A stretch of 64,000 nt of DNA, from assembly GCF_019649055.1 (NCBI RefSeq), contig NW_026570321.1, positions 372,001 to 436,000 of the forward strand, given 5' to 3'. The stretch's first letter is position 1. Each line of letters begins with the position of its first letter. This DNA comes from Paramacrobiotus metropolitanus (lineage: Eukaryota; Tardigrada; Eutardigrada; Parachela; Macrobiotidae). A program made the translations under genes and the position numbers. The notes under the pieces are model-generated. The model searched no databases. It was not told the DNA's origin and saw nothing but the letters and a program-made list of their open reading frames with translations. Shown one piece after another: positions 29,991 through 41,546 of this stretch.

Positions 29991-30403
29991 ATACATCCAC
30001 TTTCAATACGGAATAACATCTAAATGATCAGTCTTAAAGCACTTAATGCTATAAACAACATCTTTTTTCAACATCTTTTTAAATACGATAACACCTTGGA
30101 TCTCATGGACGTTCCTGCTCTCCGCCTTTCCACTTCCTTGGACTTCCGGATTGCCAGTTACGCTCCAGGATCCGATGACTTATAACACTCAAACTCACTA
30201 ACAACTTACCGGACCGAGCGATGTTACTTACTTTCGATGGCACCGGATAGTCGGGATGGAATTTGGCGATAGTGCTAGATGTTGCACGCACTATGCGGAT
30301 GGAGCAGATGTTACTTTTTCCTATGTCCCTATGTTCCTTCCTCTTCGTTCCACTTCGTTCCGCAGAGCTTCACTTTTGTTCCACTACGATCCAGAGAAAT
30401 CTC

Positions 30404-30414
30404 GTTTGCGGGGG
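30404..30414 (+). other. Plus-strand primer (polypurine-tract-like) site
   Basis: GTTTGCGGGGG directly precedes the TG of the 3' LTR. The G-run is the position where plus-strand DNA synthesis of an LTR element is primed. The same bases occur five times inside the polyprotein gene. Confidence 0.65.
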
Positions 30415-31394
30415 TGACGTGTACTGGCGTCCCTTAGTACACATCGGTACTACTTTACTACTTCTACCCTTACAACTAAGGCCTAGGCTTTACTACACCT
30501 TCTACGCGAGTCCTGACCCCGAGTCTCTACTTCGACTTCTCAGAAATCCCCAGCAGAGAACTTTGACCGCGACTTGCCATTTCGACGTGACCGCGCTTCG
30601 ATGACGTAGCTCAACCTATTGTTCTAGTGTATTAGTTGACCTGATGTTCTCATTAGTCCACGTGTAGTGATGCAGCGGTGTGATTAGTCCACGTGTCCTC
30701 AGATGTCTCTTATTGGTTAGCGTGTAAATCCGTATTGTTCTCAGACCCGTACCTGCGCGTACGAAGAGCCAGCACTTGCGGTGCCCAGGGCTATATAAGG
30801 CGCTCGTCGCCCACACAAATGTCAAGAGTTGTAATCCCAACAAAAGTAGAGTCTTGTTACTCGATCTGATTAACTTCAGGCTTTTGCTCTGGTCTTCTCT
30901 TTCCAAGTGAGGCTGTTCAAACTGACCTCTGGGTGACCTTTCACCTATTGTCAGGGGTCATTCCTCTACTTCGTCGACGTGCATTATCATCTTCGGATAA
31001 TCTCGTGACGTAACAGGCTACCCACTTGATCCCACTTGTTTGCCGTGACCTTTCGGTCCCTTCGATCTTCATGCCCTGTAGCGCCAGGTTGATGGATTTG
31101 TCATACTCATACGCTTCAGCTACCATCTAGCGTCGGACAGGTAACGTATAACTTCACGCATCCCTTGTGTTCCCTTTCGTGTCTTCTCTTTCAGCAGGCT
31201 TTCGAGTTCCGGATCCTCTTCTTCATCCCTGCATATCATCTCATACTTGTACATCAACATCCTTAACCTTTCGCTCCATGAAATACATAAGAAGTTGAGA
31301 TTAAGAGTCGCTCTATTCCCCGACTGGTCGTGGTCTGGGAAGTGCATATTTCCACCGCACGTCTTTTATTTTATTTTTTCCTTATTGCACGACA
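30415..31394 (+). repeat. 3' long terminal repeat of the giant element
   Basis: It matches 2738-3730 along its whole length, with TATA box at 30792-30799 and the CACGACA end at 31394. The low divergence between the LTRs points to a fairly recent insertion. No AATAAA is seen inside; one stands just outside at 31404. Confidence 0.9.
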
Positions 31395-32787
31395 GAAGCT
31401 TCTAATAAAGAAGCGATCTCGGGGGTTGCCCTTACAACGGTCTGCGTTTGGCCTTAACCAGTGAGGTGGTTAATGTGACACCTGTGGATTCTGGCTGCTG
31501 CCTTTTGTAGTTTTTTTGTCGGTATCTGTGTTTTTTGTCGGTTTCTGTGTTACATTCGCGAATGTCGTAAATCGTCCTAACTGTCAGTTATGTTTACGAT
31601 GTGTTGGTTTGAAAATGTCCATCGACCGTCTAGGTTGGAATTAATAATTTTTAAAGGGTGTATTGCTTTACGAGCATCGCAACACCGTTTGCATTTAAAA
31701 CTCGGACCTTTAAAGAGAAGTGCGATTGTATAGATATCGTGTACAATGTGCTCGCACATCGTACATACGCATTCTAAATTTTCAGACGCATCATTCGCAT
31801 GCACAATATTAGCTTGTGCGGAAGCGCACCGTTAAAAATATTTAATCAACGAAGTGCATAATGCATAGTGCATACAGTTATCCGAAAAGTTCTTAAACCC
31901 ATTAATTCGTATACGAATAATACGAGTATAGCTACAACAACAACTTTGCAACATTTCGGTCATTTCCAAAACGTAGAGTAGCCTTCTAACCGTACTTGTA
32001 TATCATATGTATCATGTACAATATGTATAAGGCAATGTTAAACAAAAAAAAATTCTTATTCAGCAGTGCGATTTCTGTGAATAAAACGAAAGTAGAGATT
32101 CAAGATTGGTCTACCGTTCCTTGCGTATTCCTTGCGTTCCTTGCGTAGTTTCTAGCGCAGATCATGACAACAAAATTGCTATAGAACATGTACTGTCATG
32201 CAAAAGTAAAACAAAGATTCTGGGCATCAATTGTAACGTGTTTTGGTGAGGTCACAATTACATATTTCTGGTATTTGCGCATCTAAGTACTACTGGTCAG
32301 GATTTCACTCACATTCACACAGTGCTTATATACGACATATATCTGGGAGTTGACACTTGTGAGCTGTGACAACACGGACAGCACGCACTGTACCGCTGCA
32401 TCGTTTGTTAGGCAATCATGCAAAATTCAGGGAGAAGGTCAACTGGTCAACCCAAGATATACTGCAAGCTACCCATTCGTAGTTATGGAAATTTTGCAGA
32501 ACAACTCACTGCATTCGCCTGCGGCGCTCGGTTGACCATTAGTCAAAAGCAATAACTTTGCACTTTCGTGAACGCCGGATCGAGCCACCGATTGACTTAT
32601 CGAACGGGGAAACGAAGCACAGTTGGTTGTATTAAATTATAGAAAAGATTATATATAAATAAACGATTACAGAAAACGTCAGTGGTTATTGTCATAAAGA
32701 AAACTGTAAAGAAAGGAGAATGTATAATGGTTATAGACCCGCAACCAGAAAACAATGCAATTAAGTGAGGGAACTCCCGAGACGCGC
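31395..32787. other. Intergenic DNA right of the giant element
   Basis: No gene seen. It starts with GAAGCTTCTAATAAAGAAGC, a short inverted repeat touching the LTR end, and contains TTTTTTGTCGGT(A/T)TCTGTG twice near 31507-31550. The rest is AT-rich and featureless to my eye. Confidence 0.4.
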
Positions 32788-34794
32788 TTAAGGGATGTTA
32801 AGGGGATCTTGACCGATGAACTGTCCAGCAGCTATTTTCAGCTTGGTCAAACCATGTTCACGAGCCAAATTGAAATACTGCAACACGTTCTCCGTCGTTA
32901 TGGAGCTGGCCATCCGACGAACGCATTCCGCACGCAGATCCTCCATATCGTACTTATCCGCGGTGTGCCATAACTCCGTCAAATTGCTCGCTTCGAAAGG
33001 CGCACGCGTGTAGGCATAATCAATCATGATCTCCAGAATAGGGTTGTTAACGGTGCGGTTTTTTACCAGTGCACCGGTGCAATTTGAAAAAATTGCGGTG
33101 CGGTTTTGAAAATAAATTGGTACAGGCGGTGCGGTTTTTGGGAAAAATCACACCGGCGCACACCGGTGCGTCTGGGTAACCGCGTTGCCGTACACCGGTT
33201 AACCACCGGTTAACCGAAGGATATAATTATAATAATTTTGTAATTAAAATAAATAATTTTTGTGAAATGACGCTGCAAACTGGGTTGAAGTGGGTTCCCG
33301 CCCACAGGGTGCACAGGCTGACGCGATCGTAAATTTGTATTCTGTAACGTGTAGACCATTTCACTCGCAATTCACATGTCTAATTACTCGAAGCTCGCTT
33401 GATACTATGGCTGCTGCAACAACCGAGCTGCCACAAGAAAGAGATTGTGCAGCACCGTGCGCAAGAGTTTGTCTTGATTTTCCACGCTCTGTAGTGTTGT
33501 TTCAGTCAATAAAACTCATAAAATAATCAGTTCTCGATATTTTACGTTTTGGAGCAGATAATGTCTACATCTTCATATTTAAACAGTTAAGGTTAGTAAT
33601 GTCTGGCACGGTGCAGGCGTTGATGTGTCTTAAGCCTGGGTATCCCACTGGCTACTGCAAAGCAGTGCCAAGAAGTTGTTGAAACTGATAAAAAATAAAA
33701 TCGGTAATTAGTTGCTCTTTCGGCTATTTACTTGCGCTACACCGGTGTACACCGGTGCGGTGCGGTGTGAAAAATTGCGGTGCGATTTCTGTTTTTCACC
33801 GCACCGTCCGGTGCGATTTTTCCCTTTACACCGGTAGGCTAGGTGCGGTTTCTTGTAAAAAACCGCACCGAAGGCACACCGGTGTACACCGCACCGCACC
33901 GTTAACAACCCTACTCCAGAACATCCGCACTGATCCCGTCAATCTGGCAGACTCCTGACGACTGCTCCAACATTTCGTTCTTGAACATGGCAGCGAAAAC
34001 CGGTGATTGAGCCGCTAAGATTGCGCGGTGCACGGGGAATTCTTCATTGGCACAGACCAATTTGCAGTCGGACAGCGTCGGCGATTCTCGCAATCGCTGT
34101 AAATCTAGTCGGTCTTTGCTGCTTTCTCCGGTTAACTTCTCGGGATAAAAGAACAGATTGACAAATACATGGGTGTTTTGTTTCAGTCGATAATGGTTTT
34201 TCCCACATGAGCCATAAACAGCTGTGGTCAGTGACTCGAGCGACGGAGTGCCGCAATCTTTCCGAGTATATGGTGCGATCTTGCATGGTACGCCAATCCT
34301 GGAAGCAAGCGCTTTAATCGGTTTGTTTGAAATTTTTACTTGCGTTTAAGTTACAACGAATGGAATTCTTTGTGATACTGTTCAAGATATTACAGTAAAT
34401 GTCTCCCTAAAGGCTTGTTTCCTATTACGTGATCGCCAAAGTCAACGCCCTGGCGCAAGGGACTACCAATACGGTGTAGTACCGTAGTACGTCCACCAAA
34501 ACTTCCGTAAAGTACCCAAAGTACGGCATACCGGACAGTGCATTCCACCAACATTGTGCTAGTGTTTTTGACTCCTTCTTTAGGGCGAACTGTTGCGGTT
34601 ACAACAGCTTTTCCGTCTTTCTCTGCGATCGTCAGCTCCACAGACCACACCGATGGAACAATCTCTGGATAATTTTGCTGCTCTTCAACTGCTATATCGG
34701 CCGTATAAGTCGAGTGTACAAAGACGAACTGCTCAGTGGGAATCTTGTACATCAAATTTCGTGCGGGAGTTTCACGAAACGGTGATACTGGCAT
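32788..34794 (-). pseudogene. BTB/POZ gene 2, interrupted by a hAT-like MITE
   Basis: Same architecture as gene 1: exon 1 34794-34532 (donor GTATGC) and exon 2 from 34298, ending at the stop at 32788. The BTB domain (LSDCKLVCANEEFPVHRAIL; AAQSPVFAAMFKNEM) is cut at the ADVLE / MIDYAYTRAPFEA boundary by an 875-bp insertion at 33039-33913, flanked by a direct repeat of 8 bp. Outside the insertion the frame is intact, so the damage is recent. The C-terminus (GQFIGQDPLNIP) matches genes 3-5. As it stands it can make only a truncated protein, unless the insert is removed. Confidence 0.85.
33039..33913. mobile_element. Non-autonomous hAT-like element (MITE) inside BTB gene 2
   Basis: Terminal inverted repeats TAGGGTTGTTAACGGTGCGG (left) and its complement (right, 33894-33913) are perfect over 20 bp. 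The flanking 8 bp, CTCCAGAA, are duplicated exactly (33031-33038 and 33914-33921), the hallmark of hAT transposition. The subterminal regions carry many CACCGGTG/GTGCGGT motifs in both orientations. There is no transposase; a 78-codon frame at 33290 is not recognisable. Confidence 0.9.
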
Positions 34795-36409
34795 GTTAGC
34801 AGGTGATAGAAACAGTGTCACAAAGCAGAGATTCTTCTACAACTCAGAATTTGACGAAGCGCGAAATACTGCGAGTGACAGGAAACCGGCTTACCGGTTT
34901 TACTGGTACTCGTACAGTCGTACAGATTTAAGAAATGCAGAGAGTCAACTTAATCGCTTGCACAGCAGAGATACAATCGAGTAAATCTGATTTTACATAT
35001 GACTTTTAACAGCATGCAATCGAGAAGTTACGATTTCAAACTCCCGTTTCCCTGGTAATTTAATGTCATTCATGATATCTACAGTCCACAAGACTAAACA
35101 TTTGATTTGCGGTTCGTAGGTAGAACCACAAACTGACGTGCAGGCAAGCGTGTCTGGTTTTTTGCCTAACGAGTTAAACGAAAGAAACCACACGTAATAT
35201 ATTTAAAGTTTTAAACGGCATCTTGATACTTAGCAACAGAGCTCCCATTACTGCAGCCTTCCTTTGGAGATTCTGAATTGCGTAGTGCGTACTTATTACA
35301 GTACGAGTACTGTATCTGTGCAATAACTACTGCATCTGCCCGATCAAGTTGTATCGCCTGTTATTTTCGACACTTGCAAGCGAACGACAAAAAATTTAAG
35401 CCAAGAATACTGTGCATTCCATCCGGTTAAAAGATAAGGTTTACAAAGTTATTATGGTAGTGATCGACTTATAATTATTATATTTGTATTATGCTTTCGG
35501 CAACGGATGCATTAGTGAGGCAGGAGGTTTTGTTTTCACCATACCTTCATCAGTTCTCAGCGCCGAAGTGCTGCTAAATGTGTTACATAACTTACTCCAT
35601 TTCTCGACATATTTGTCCACTTAAATACGATTAAGTAATTTTGTTGTGTGCCGATGCCGACAGCTTTTCATTTTTGGAAAAGAAATAACAACGGAAGATC
35701 CTTCGGTAGTTCACAACTTCACATACTGAGTACATGATGCACTAAGCTGGATTTAGGTGAAAAGGTCACAGTTGCAAACGTTACGTAATAATGCCTAACA
35801 GTTCTTTAGCCAGAGCAAAGAATACAGTGGAATGAAAATGTAACGGGAGAAAATCTGCTAAATTTGTTTCCGAGATGAGCAAAAGTGAAATGGTGCACAA
35901 ATGTATTTGCAAGAGTAGCGTATCTGTGCAGACTATACTGCTTACAATTAGTTCTACGTATTTCGTAAGGAACTGAAAACCCCGACTTTTCTACAACTGG
36001 TGATGCCTCGGCCCGTCTCGGTAGGGTCACTAGGGTCGTCCATTGAGCTGTGTAACGAGCACACCATGATTCTGTCGACGAGAATTGATCAGTTTCATTC
36101 GATGTTTTGATTATACCGTATACGAGTATGTAATACGCTTTTCAAATGCATGGGTACTTTTGTTAGTCTGAGTTACTTTATTAATTTTAATTTCCATTAT
36201 TCAGTTTTACCTCTCTTCATGATTGTTAAGCGTACCAACAACAACTAATAAGCCTTATGTTGCTTAAGTCATAGCACAAAATTCGAGAATGTGTCCCACT
36301 GTACCACGGCGGCAGTAACAATTTGCGTACTTCTATCTATACAATCATGACGGAATTTTCTTCGGTTCGATTGAGGGAATAGCAAAGTATGCATAGTAAA
36401 GCATACAGC
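34795..36409. other. Intergenic DNA
   Basis: Promoter side of BTB gene 2 and 3' side of the papain-like gene. I see no coding exon, RNA gene or clear repeat. Confidence 0.4.
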
Positions 36410-36972
36410 CTAACCGCGGGATCCGAAGTTGTGCTTGTTTATCTGGAACAGCTGATTGCAGGATGCATCGTTACAGTTGCTTTTAAACACATTATAATTC
36501 TTTCCTCCGGCCTTGATGGCATCCGACAGCGTAAAACCTGGCTTCACTTTGTGTTCTCTTCCAGAGGCCTACAAAAATGTATTGCTCTCTTATATTCTGC
36601 ACAACTTGTACCGATATGTGTATATTAAATAGAACTCCATTGTACACTAGAAAAGAATATTATTTCTTTTAATTTGCCAAATTCTTGCGTGCTAATTACC
36701 TTCCAGTTGCTGGACATATGTTGAGCACTTGTTATCACCGTGTTACCGCCTTTGCCTAGCTTTCCGGGCACTTTGTGACTCAGCCAGGTGTCGCCGGATG
36801 CAGTCTTGAAAACGTTGCCGCTGTGATGAATGCCCAAGTTTTTATCTAGCCACTTCCCTCCAGGTATATTTAACGGACGCGTATGATGCTGCACCGATAC
36901 CACATCATGGCCAAGTGTCTTCCTCAGTTGTCCGATTGTCAGATCCTGCACATTGCACAAGTACTCGTACAA
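36410..36972 (-). CDS. LRAT/NlpC-P60-like (papain-fold) gene, two 3' exons
   Basis: Exon A 36972-36700 (donor GTAATT) and exon B 36568-36410 join in phase 0 and end in a stop; about 143 codons are visible. Exon A has GIHHSGNVFKTASGDTWLSH with a candidate catalytic His, then TVITSAQHMSSNWK. Exon B has GGKNYNVFKSNCNDASCNQL with a candidate catalytic Cys in the NC-N-D context. The order His then N-C is that of permuted papain-like proteins (LRAT, H-REV107 group). No ATG lies at the front of exon A, so a 5' exon is missing from my reading. Substrate unknown. The family call is moderate. Confidence 0.5.
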
Positions 36973-38126
36973 CAGATGCTTCAGAAGTCACCACTTTGCT
37001 GTGAGTATGGTTGTGCACATGTAGCGAGGGACAAATGGTATTAAGTACCGTATTCACTTAGACTGAGTTGCGTACTACCATTATGTTAGTCCATTAAGTT
37101 GTAGAACTACCGGTACTTATAACTTTACATGTAAACGTAACTGCGCTTTCCCGCATCCAAAACAACTTTTTTGTGGTTGGCGCTTTATAGTGCTAACGTC
37201 AGAGTTATTTCGCAAGAATTATTTGAGGAACAGCAGTACAGCAAGTGCCGCAGCATTTTACCTTTGAAAATACGGTAACAATCATGCAAATCCCGATGAA
37301 TCCAATCAGTGTATGACGCATGTTGGCTATTATCCCGGCAAACAGGAAAGGCTAATGCCACTTTAACCAAAATCACAAGTGGTGTGCGATGAAATCTGCG
37401 CTCGCTAAGTAAAAGACGGTGTGCAAGATGAAGTGTACCAACCAGGTAAGTCTTCTCGAGTTTTAATAATGGTTTCAGGTACGAATGTGGAATCTCGAAC
37501 ACTTATTCCCTTATATATAGCGTTGTCCTGGAATAATCACAGTTTAGCTCATCAGTTATACGTTATACAATCGTTATTAATCAGCCCAGCATCTGATGCA
37601 ATATTGGCATAGTGCGTCAACGATTGCTTATGACTTATAGTTGCTTAAGTTTTCATGAGCGGACATTGAACTGCGATAAATTTGGAATGTCCAATATGGC
37701 TATCCTGCGGATCTCTACACCGAACATTTATGTGTAAGAGCGCTTGTTTGCTCTGCACTTTGCATGCGGTCCCGGTACAAAGTACTCCTCAGTCCACTCT
37801 GTACAATGGTATTTTGTTCTTATCTTAAATACCGGCAAGCAGTATTACACGACATTCCAGTCCAGTGATGTCGTACCGGAACCTGCTTATTTCAGATTGG
37901 AGCCCAAACCGTAGCATGTTACATATATGCCGTAACAGATTTTAATTATAATATCCGATAAGGTCATATAATTATACTATTATAATATGTACTACCTACG
38001 GTGACTATACTTCACCTACTGATATACCTACTGATAGCAGCATAACACCCATAGAAGAATGCAAGTAAGCCATAACGTTTTTAGATACCCGCACCTTTTC
38101 AGTTAGGTAAGTTTGATAAGTAGTAA
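36973..38126. other. Intergenic DNA
   Basis: Probably holds the 5' exon and promoter of the papain-like gene, which I could not identify. No repeats of note. Confidence 0.3.
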
Positions 38127-39138
38127 TGCTAGGGCCACACTTCAAGTGCGATGCAAATTTCATCGAACTTTTTTCCTTCGCACAGTTCGAAGCTTTTCTT
38201 CGCACCAAAAAGTGCGAGAGGTGCGAACCGAAGAAAAAGTTCGAACAAAATTTGCTTAAAACGTCAGCACTCACACTTCATCGAACTTCTACGAAACTGA
38301 GATCTGCTCCGCCTTCACCAAGTCATGAGCGCAAAACTGACGGGATTCAGGTCGAGAGCTACTGCATTTCGGTTTGAATTTATAAATCTTAAAATTATTG
38401 TGGCAATGAGATAATCCTTAATAATTCTCTCAAGCGGAATTGAATTCCTCCCTTGAAAAATGCGTCCTAACATTCTGCCGAAAAAACGTCTGTTGTTGAC
38501 CATCCTCCTGTCTAGCGTTTTGATCACGCGCTACTGTCCGTTAACGTCTGCTGTCAACGTCTAGATTACTGTCCATTACAGTTGTATGCATACGTGCTGA
38601 TTTTTGTACAAAATCATATACACCTATAACCTGTCAATAAAAACGTCGCTGCACTGGCGGGTCTATAATTAAATGATTTCGTTTACAGAATTTTGGCTAG
38701 CGGTTGTTTTCAGCACGATATCGCAATTCGATATCGATTAGGGAAAAGTACAGTCAACAAAATTTTTAAAGAAACGTTGGCAAGGCATGACCTTTTATTG
38801 ATAATGCATGTAATACACTTGCACATAATACATTTGCACAAACAGGTACCACTAATTATTTTATGCTATTTATCTGTTTTAGAAACATTCAGAATCACAT
38901 CCGGTTGCTCGGTATTGGTCCATTCCTTCGCACAAGTGCGAAGGAGAAAGAAAATCCCCTCCCACCAAAAACGGTGCGAAGACGCTCTTCGCACTCGTTT
39001 TAAGAAAAAAGTGCGAAAGGCGCTCATTCTTTTTGTTCGATGCGAAGGATCCCTTAGAACATTTTGCGCTCACACTTATTAGCACTTTTTGTCTTCGCAC
39101 TGTGCGAAGGCCTTCGCACTTGAAGTGTGGCCCTAGCA
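38127..39138. mobile_element. PIF/Harbinger-type element remnant
   Basis: Inverted ends TGCTAGGGCCACACTTCAAG (left) and the complement (right, ending CTAGCA) are perfect over more than 20 bp. A TAA target duplication lies on each side (38124-38126, 39139-39141), fitting the TWA preference of Harbinger elements. Many TTCGCAC/GTGCGAA words sit inside. Around 38690-38785 (+) the translation GCFQHDIAIRYRLGKSTVNK resembles the helix-turn-helix of Harbinger transposases; the rest of the transposase is gone. Confidence 0.75.
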
Positions 39139-39165
39139 TAAGCCGCTATACGACCTTATCAGGTG

Positions 39166-39914
39166 TACATATTGTCATAATATTACTAAACCTTAAGGTA
39201 TTCCATCGACTGGCGTGACGTCACGATATGTGAAACGCATTGTCCAACGCACAAGGGAACCCCCGCGGGATCGGTGTGGTTTGAAAATTTCAGATTCATG
39301 CAACTCGTTCGTGGTATATCTCAAAAAATGCAGAAAAAAATTTTAAGTTTGGGAAACGGAAGTGGGTAAATGAAACGTTGTCAGGAACACGAAAGTTTTA
39401 GGATTACGTTCTTATCACTAGCATAGAGGTCTACGTGGTGGTTTGCCACAGACATCCCTGCTGATCGAAAATCTTTGATTTTTAACTTGTGATAAAACGA
39501 AGCAACTAAAACCTGATCAGCTAAACAAAACAAAACAATTAAAATTTGATCAGTCAATCAAAGGCATCAAACAATTTAATTTTAATCAAAACAAATGATT
39601 TTTGGTCAGCATAGAGGTCTATGGCAAACTGCCTCATAGACCTTCGTGGTAAGCAATATTTACTTTGTTCGTTAACGTCTCGTTTTCCTGACACTTTTTA
39701 CTTGTCAATCTTTACTTCTCAAACTTCAAATTTTTTTCTGCGTTTTTTGAGCCATAGTACGAACAGATTCGGCGAATCTGAAAGTTTTTGCAAACACGAA
39801 AGCCGCAGGGGTTGCCCACTCTTCGCACAGGACGCTTCATCTACCGTGACGTCATCGTACAAAGTGCAAGCTCGATGGAATACCTTAAGGTTTAGTAATA
39901 TTATGATATTGTAC
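39166..39914. mobile_element. Foldback/MITE element with long inverted repeats
   Basis: Arms at about 39166-39209 and 39872-39914 are complementary over some 40 bp, including ATAATATTACTAAACCTTAA and GGTATTCCATCGA. A GTGACGTCA stands just inside each arm. The centre has two copies of AGCATAGAGGTCTA (39419, 39608). No ORF. The superfamily is not determined. Confidence 0.65.
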
Positions 39915-41546
39915 ATACTGTAGCCTGTACTACATAATCACGCTCATTACGGCATGCGGGTACACTGCGGTCTTCTGCAGTAATAACAAACAACCTGATT
40001 GTCGTAATCGCCGTAATGTCATCGGCCATTGGTGCAATGTGTAAAATCGACGTTGTGAAGCATCGGATTCCGATAATATCTTACGTAGGCGTTCCATCAT
40101 CAAGACTAAAGTATTCATGGAGTTATGCCACGCTATTTTTGACACCCCTGTTACAGCAATGTACGAATTGGAAAAAAGGAATTTATTCAACCAATCTACA
40201 AATGACTACGAGTACGCCTGTGCAGACATCATCCGAAGTAGTGAAGTAAAGTTAATCAAGTAGTAAAGTAATTTTGTTGATAGTCTTCGTGCGAAGAAAG
40301 CACTTTTACCACGGCCAAGTGTGATAACTTTGTTTGAACTGACTTTTATGGTCAGTTTTAAAGGCTCGAACTGACATCCGAATACGATCTTTTACTGCCC
40401 AGTGCGGACATGTACAGTGTATTAAAAGTTTATTAATTTTCATCTCCCAAGCCGGTATTTTCGCTCTATCATCCGACATCCATTGGGACGAAAATGGATT
40501 GTTATCATCCATTTTCATCCCAAATGGATGTTATTCTCGTGCCTTATATATACCGTACTTCTATTTTATCTCCTTCGTGCATCTGCACTGGTTTCAGAGG
40601 CTTGTGAGATTTTGGTTTGCAAGGTTTTCGCTGGCTGTAAAGCACTGTCTGCTCTCATTTTGTCACCGATTGCACATGATCGCCGCATGGAATCGCCTTT
40701 TATACAATTACATAAATACTGTAGCGCACGACGCCACTAAAGTACTGCATATGTGTTCATCAACCTGAACATATACTTTGTACGTACTTTTTACGCTCGG
40801 AAACATTTACAGCTTTACACAGTTTTTGTGCAATTTTACCACTGGCATCCCAACACTCCACAGCACTCTGCGTCCTGCATGTTAGGAATGTTATGGAAAA
40901 AAGAACATTTTATTTTTAGGTACATAGAGATGGCGGGCTCACTCGTGCCCTAGAAGATTCTGCGGGTTAGAATTCGGCAGTTCAAAAACATAAAGACATT
41001 TTTGCAGTCGAGCCCATAGACTATTCAAGCTGCAGCATCGAGAGTACTTTGTATTACAGATACAGTACTAGACTACTACTTCCTTGTTCATCACTCGTGT
41101 GGCCACAACGCTACCAGCCAACAGAATTTTATTAATTATTACATGCACGATGACGTTGAACTATAGTTGAACTATGTTAGCTAACATAGGAAATGAAGAA
41201 CATTATGACGTAACTTAAATCGCATTTTTCCGTATAAAACTAACAATGAGCAAAAATAAGTCTGCGAAGCGCAATGGCATTCACATACAGACAACAAAAG
41301 TACTATAAATAATACAGTTCTCACCATGTTAGATCGAAGAACGTACTCGTACTCGTAAGTGGTAAATAAACACTATCGCGTTATGCGGTACTAGCAGTAT
41401 TTAAGTAAACCCCGAAAGTCGTAACTTTTAAAATGGTAATAGCCGGAATCAAAACTTAAGCGGTAAAGGAAACCGAGTAGGGTACGAACCTGCGAGCCGC
41501 AAGCCAGAAAGTGAAAATTCGCCTTCTGATTTCTTCTGAGACATCC
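39915..41546. other. Intergenic DNA
   Basis: No gene recognised. 40484-40530 has a short inverted arrangement of CCATTTTCATCC/GGATG words. On the minus strand near 41475-41500 there is GCAGGTTCGTACCCTAC, a B-box-like string without a matching A-box, possibly a tRNA-derived SINE fragment. Confidence 0.3.

Larger units (their letters stand above)
25884..30403 (+). other. Non-coding tract 6 (4.5 kb) before the 3' LTR
   Basis: No ORF with coding character. From 26184 to about 30000 it is filled by the TTCGTAGT array described separately. 28595 holds a PBS-like site. The last 350 bp (30050-30403) lose the array and have a more balanced composition. Confidence 0.5.
2738..31394 (+). mobile_element. 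Giant LTR retroelement (about 28.7 kb), Ty3/gypsy-related, lacking RT and integrase core
   Basis: Two direct repeats of about 993 and 980 bp start TGACGTG and end CACGACA (5'-TG..CA-3'). They differ by only about ten substitutions and small indels seen by eye. The first is followed directly by a primer binding site; the second is preceded by a G-rich plus-strand primer motif. Inside lie a 2550-codon Gag/protease-type ORF, smaller ORFs at 15211, 16473, 19225, 23544 and 24960 (sense) and 22018 and 22923 (antisense starts), and long non-coding tracts with tRNA-like units. None of the long ORFs shows a reverse transcriptase, RNase H or DDE integrase core. This matches the idea of a non-autonomous LARD/TR-GAG-like element, yet the coding parts are intact. 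The 5 bp on either side (CGCCC left, GAAGC right) do not match, so no target duplication is visible. It sits inside a cluster of BTB genes. Confidence 0.88.

Noticed and set aside
17049-30000. CRISPR-like or satellite array
   Set aside because: The repeated cores are short and degenerate, spacers vary in length, and the genome is eukaryotic; neither a CRISPR nor a simple satellite fits.
33290-33526. Frame of 78 codons inside the hAT-like MITE
   Set aside because: No transposase features; MITEs of this kind are non-coding.
41460-41510. tRNA gene on the minus strand
   Set aside because: Only a B-box-like GGTTCGTACCC is present; no A-box or cloverleaf could be built.
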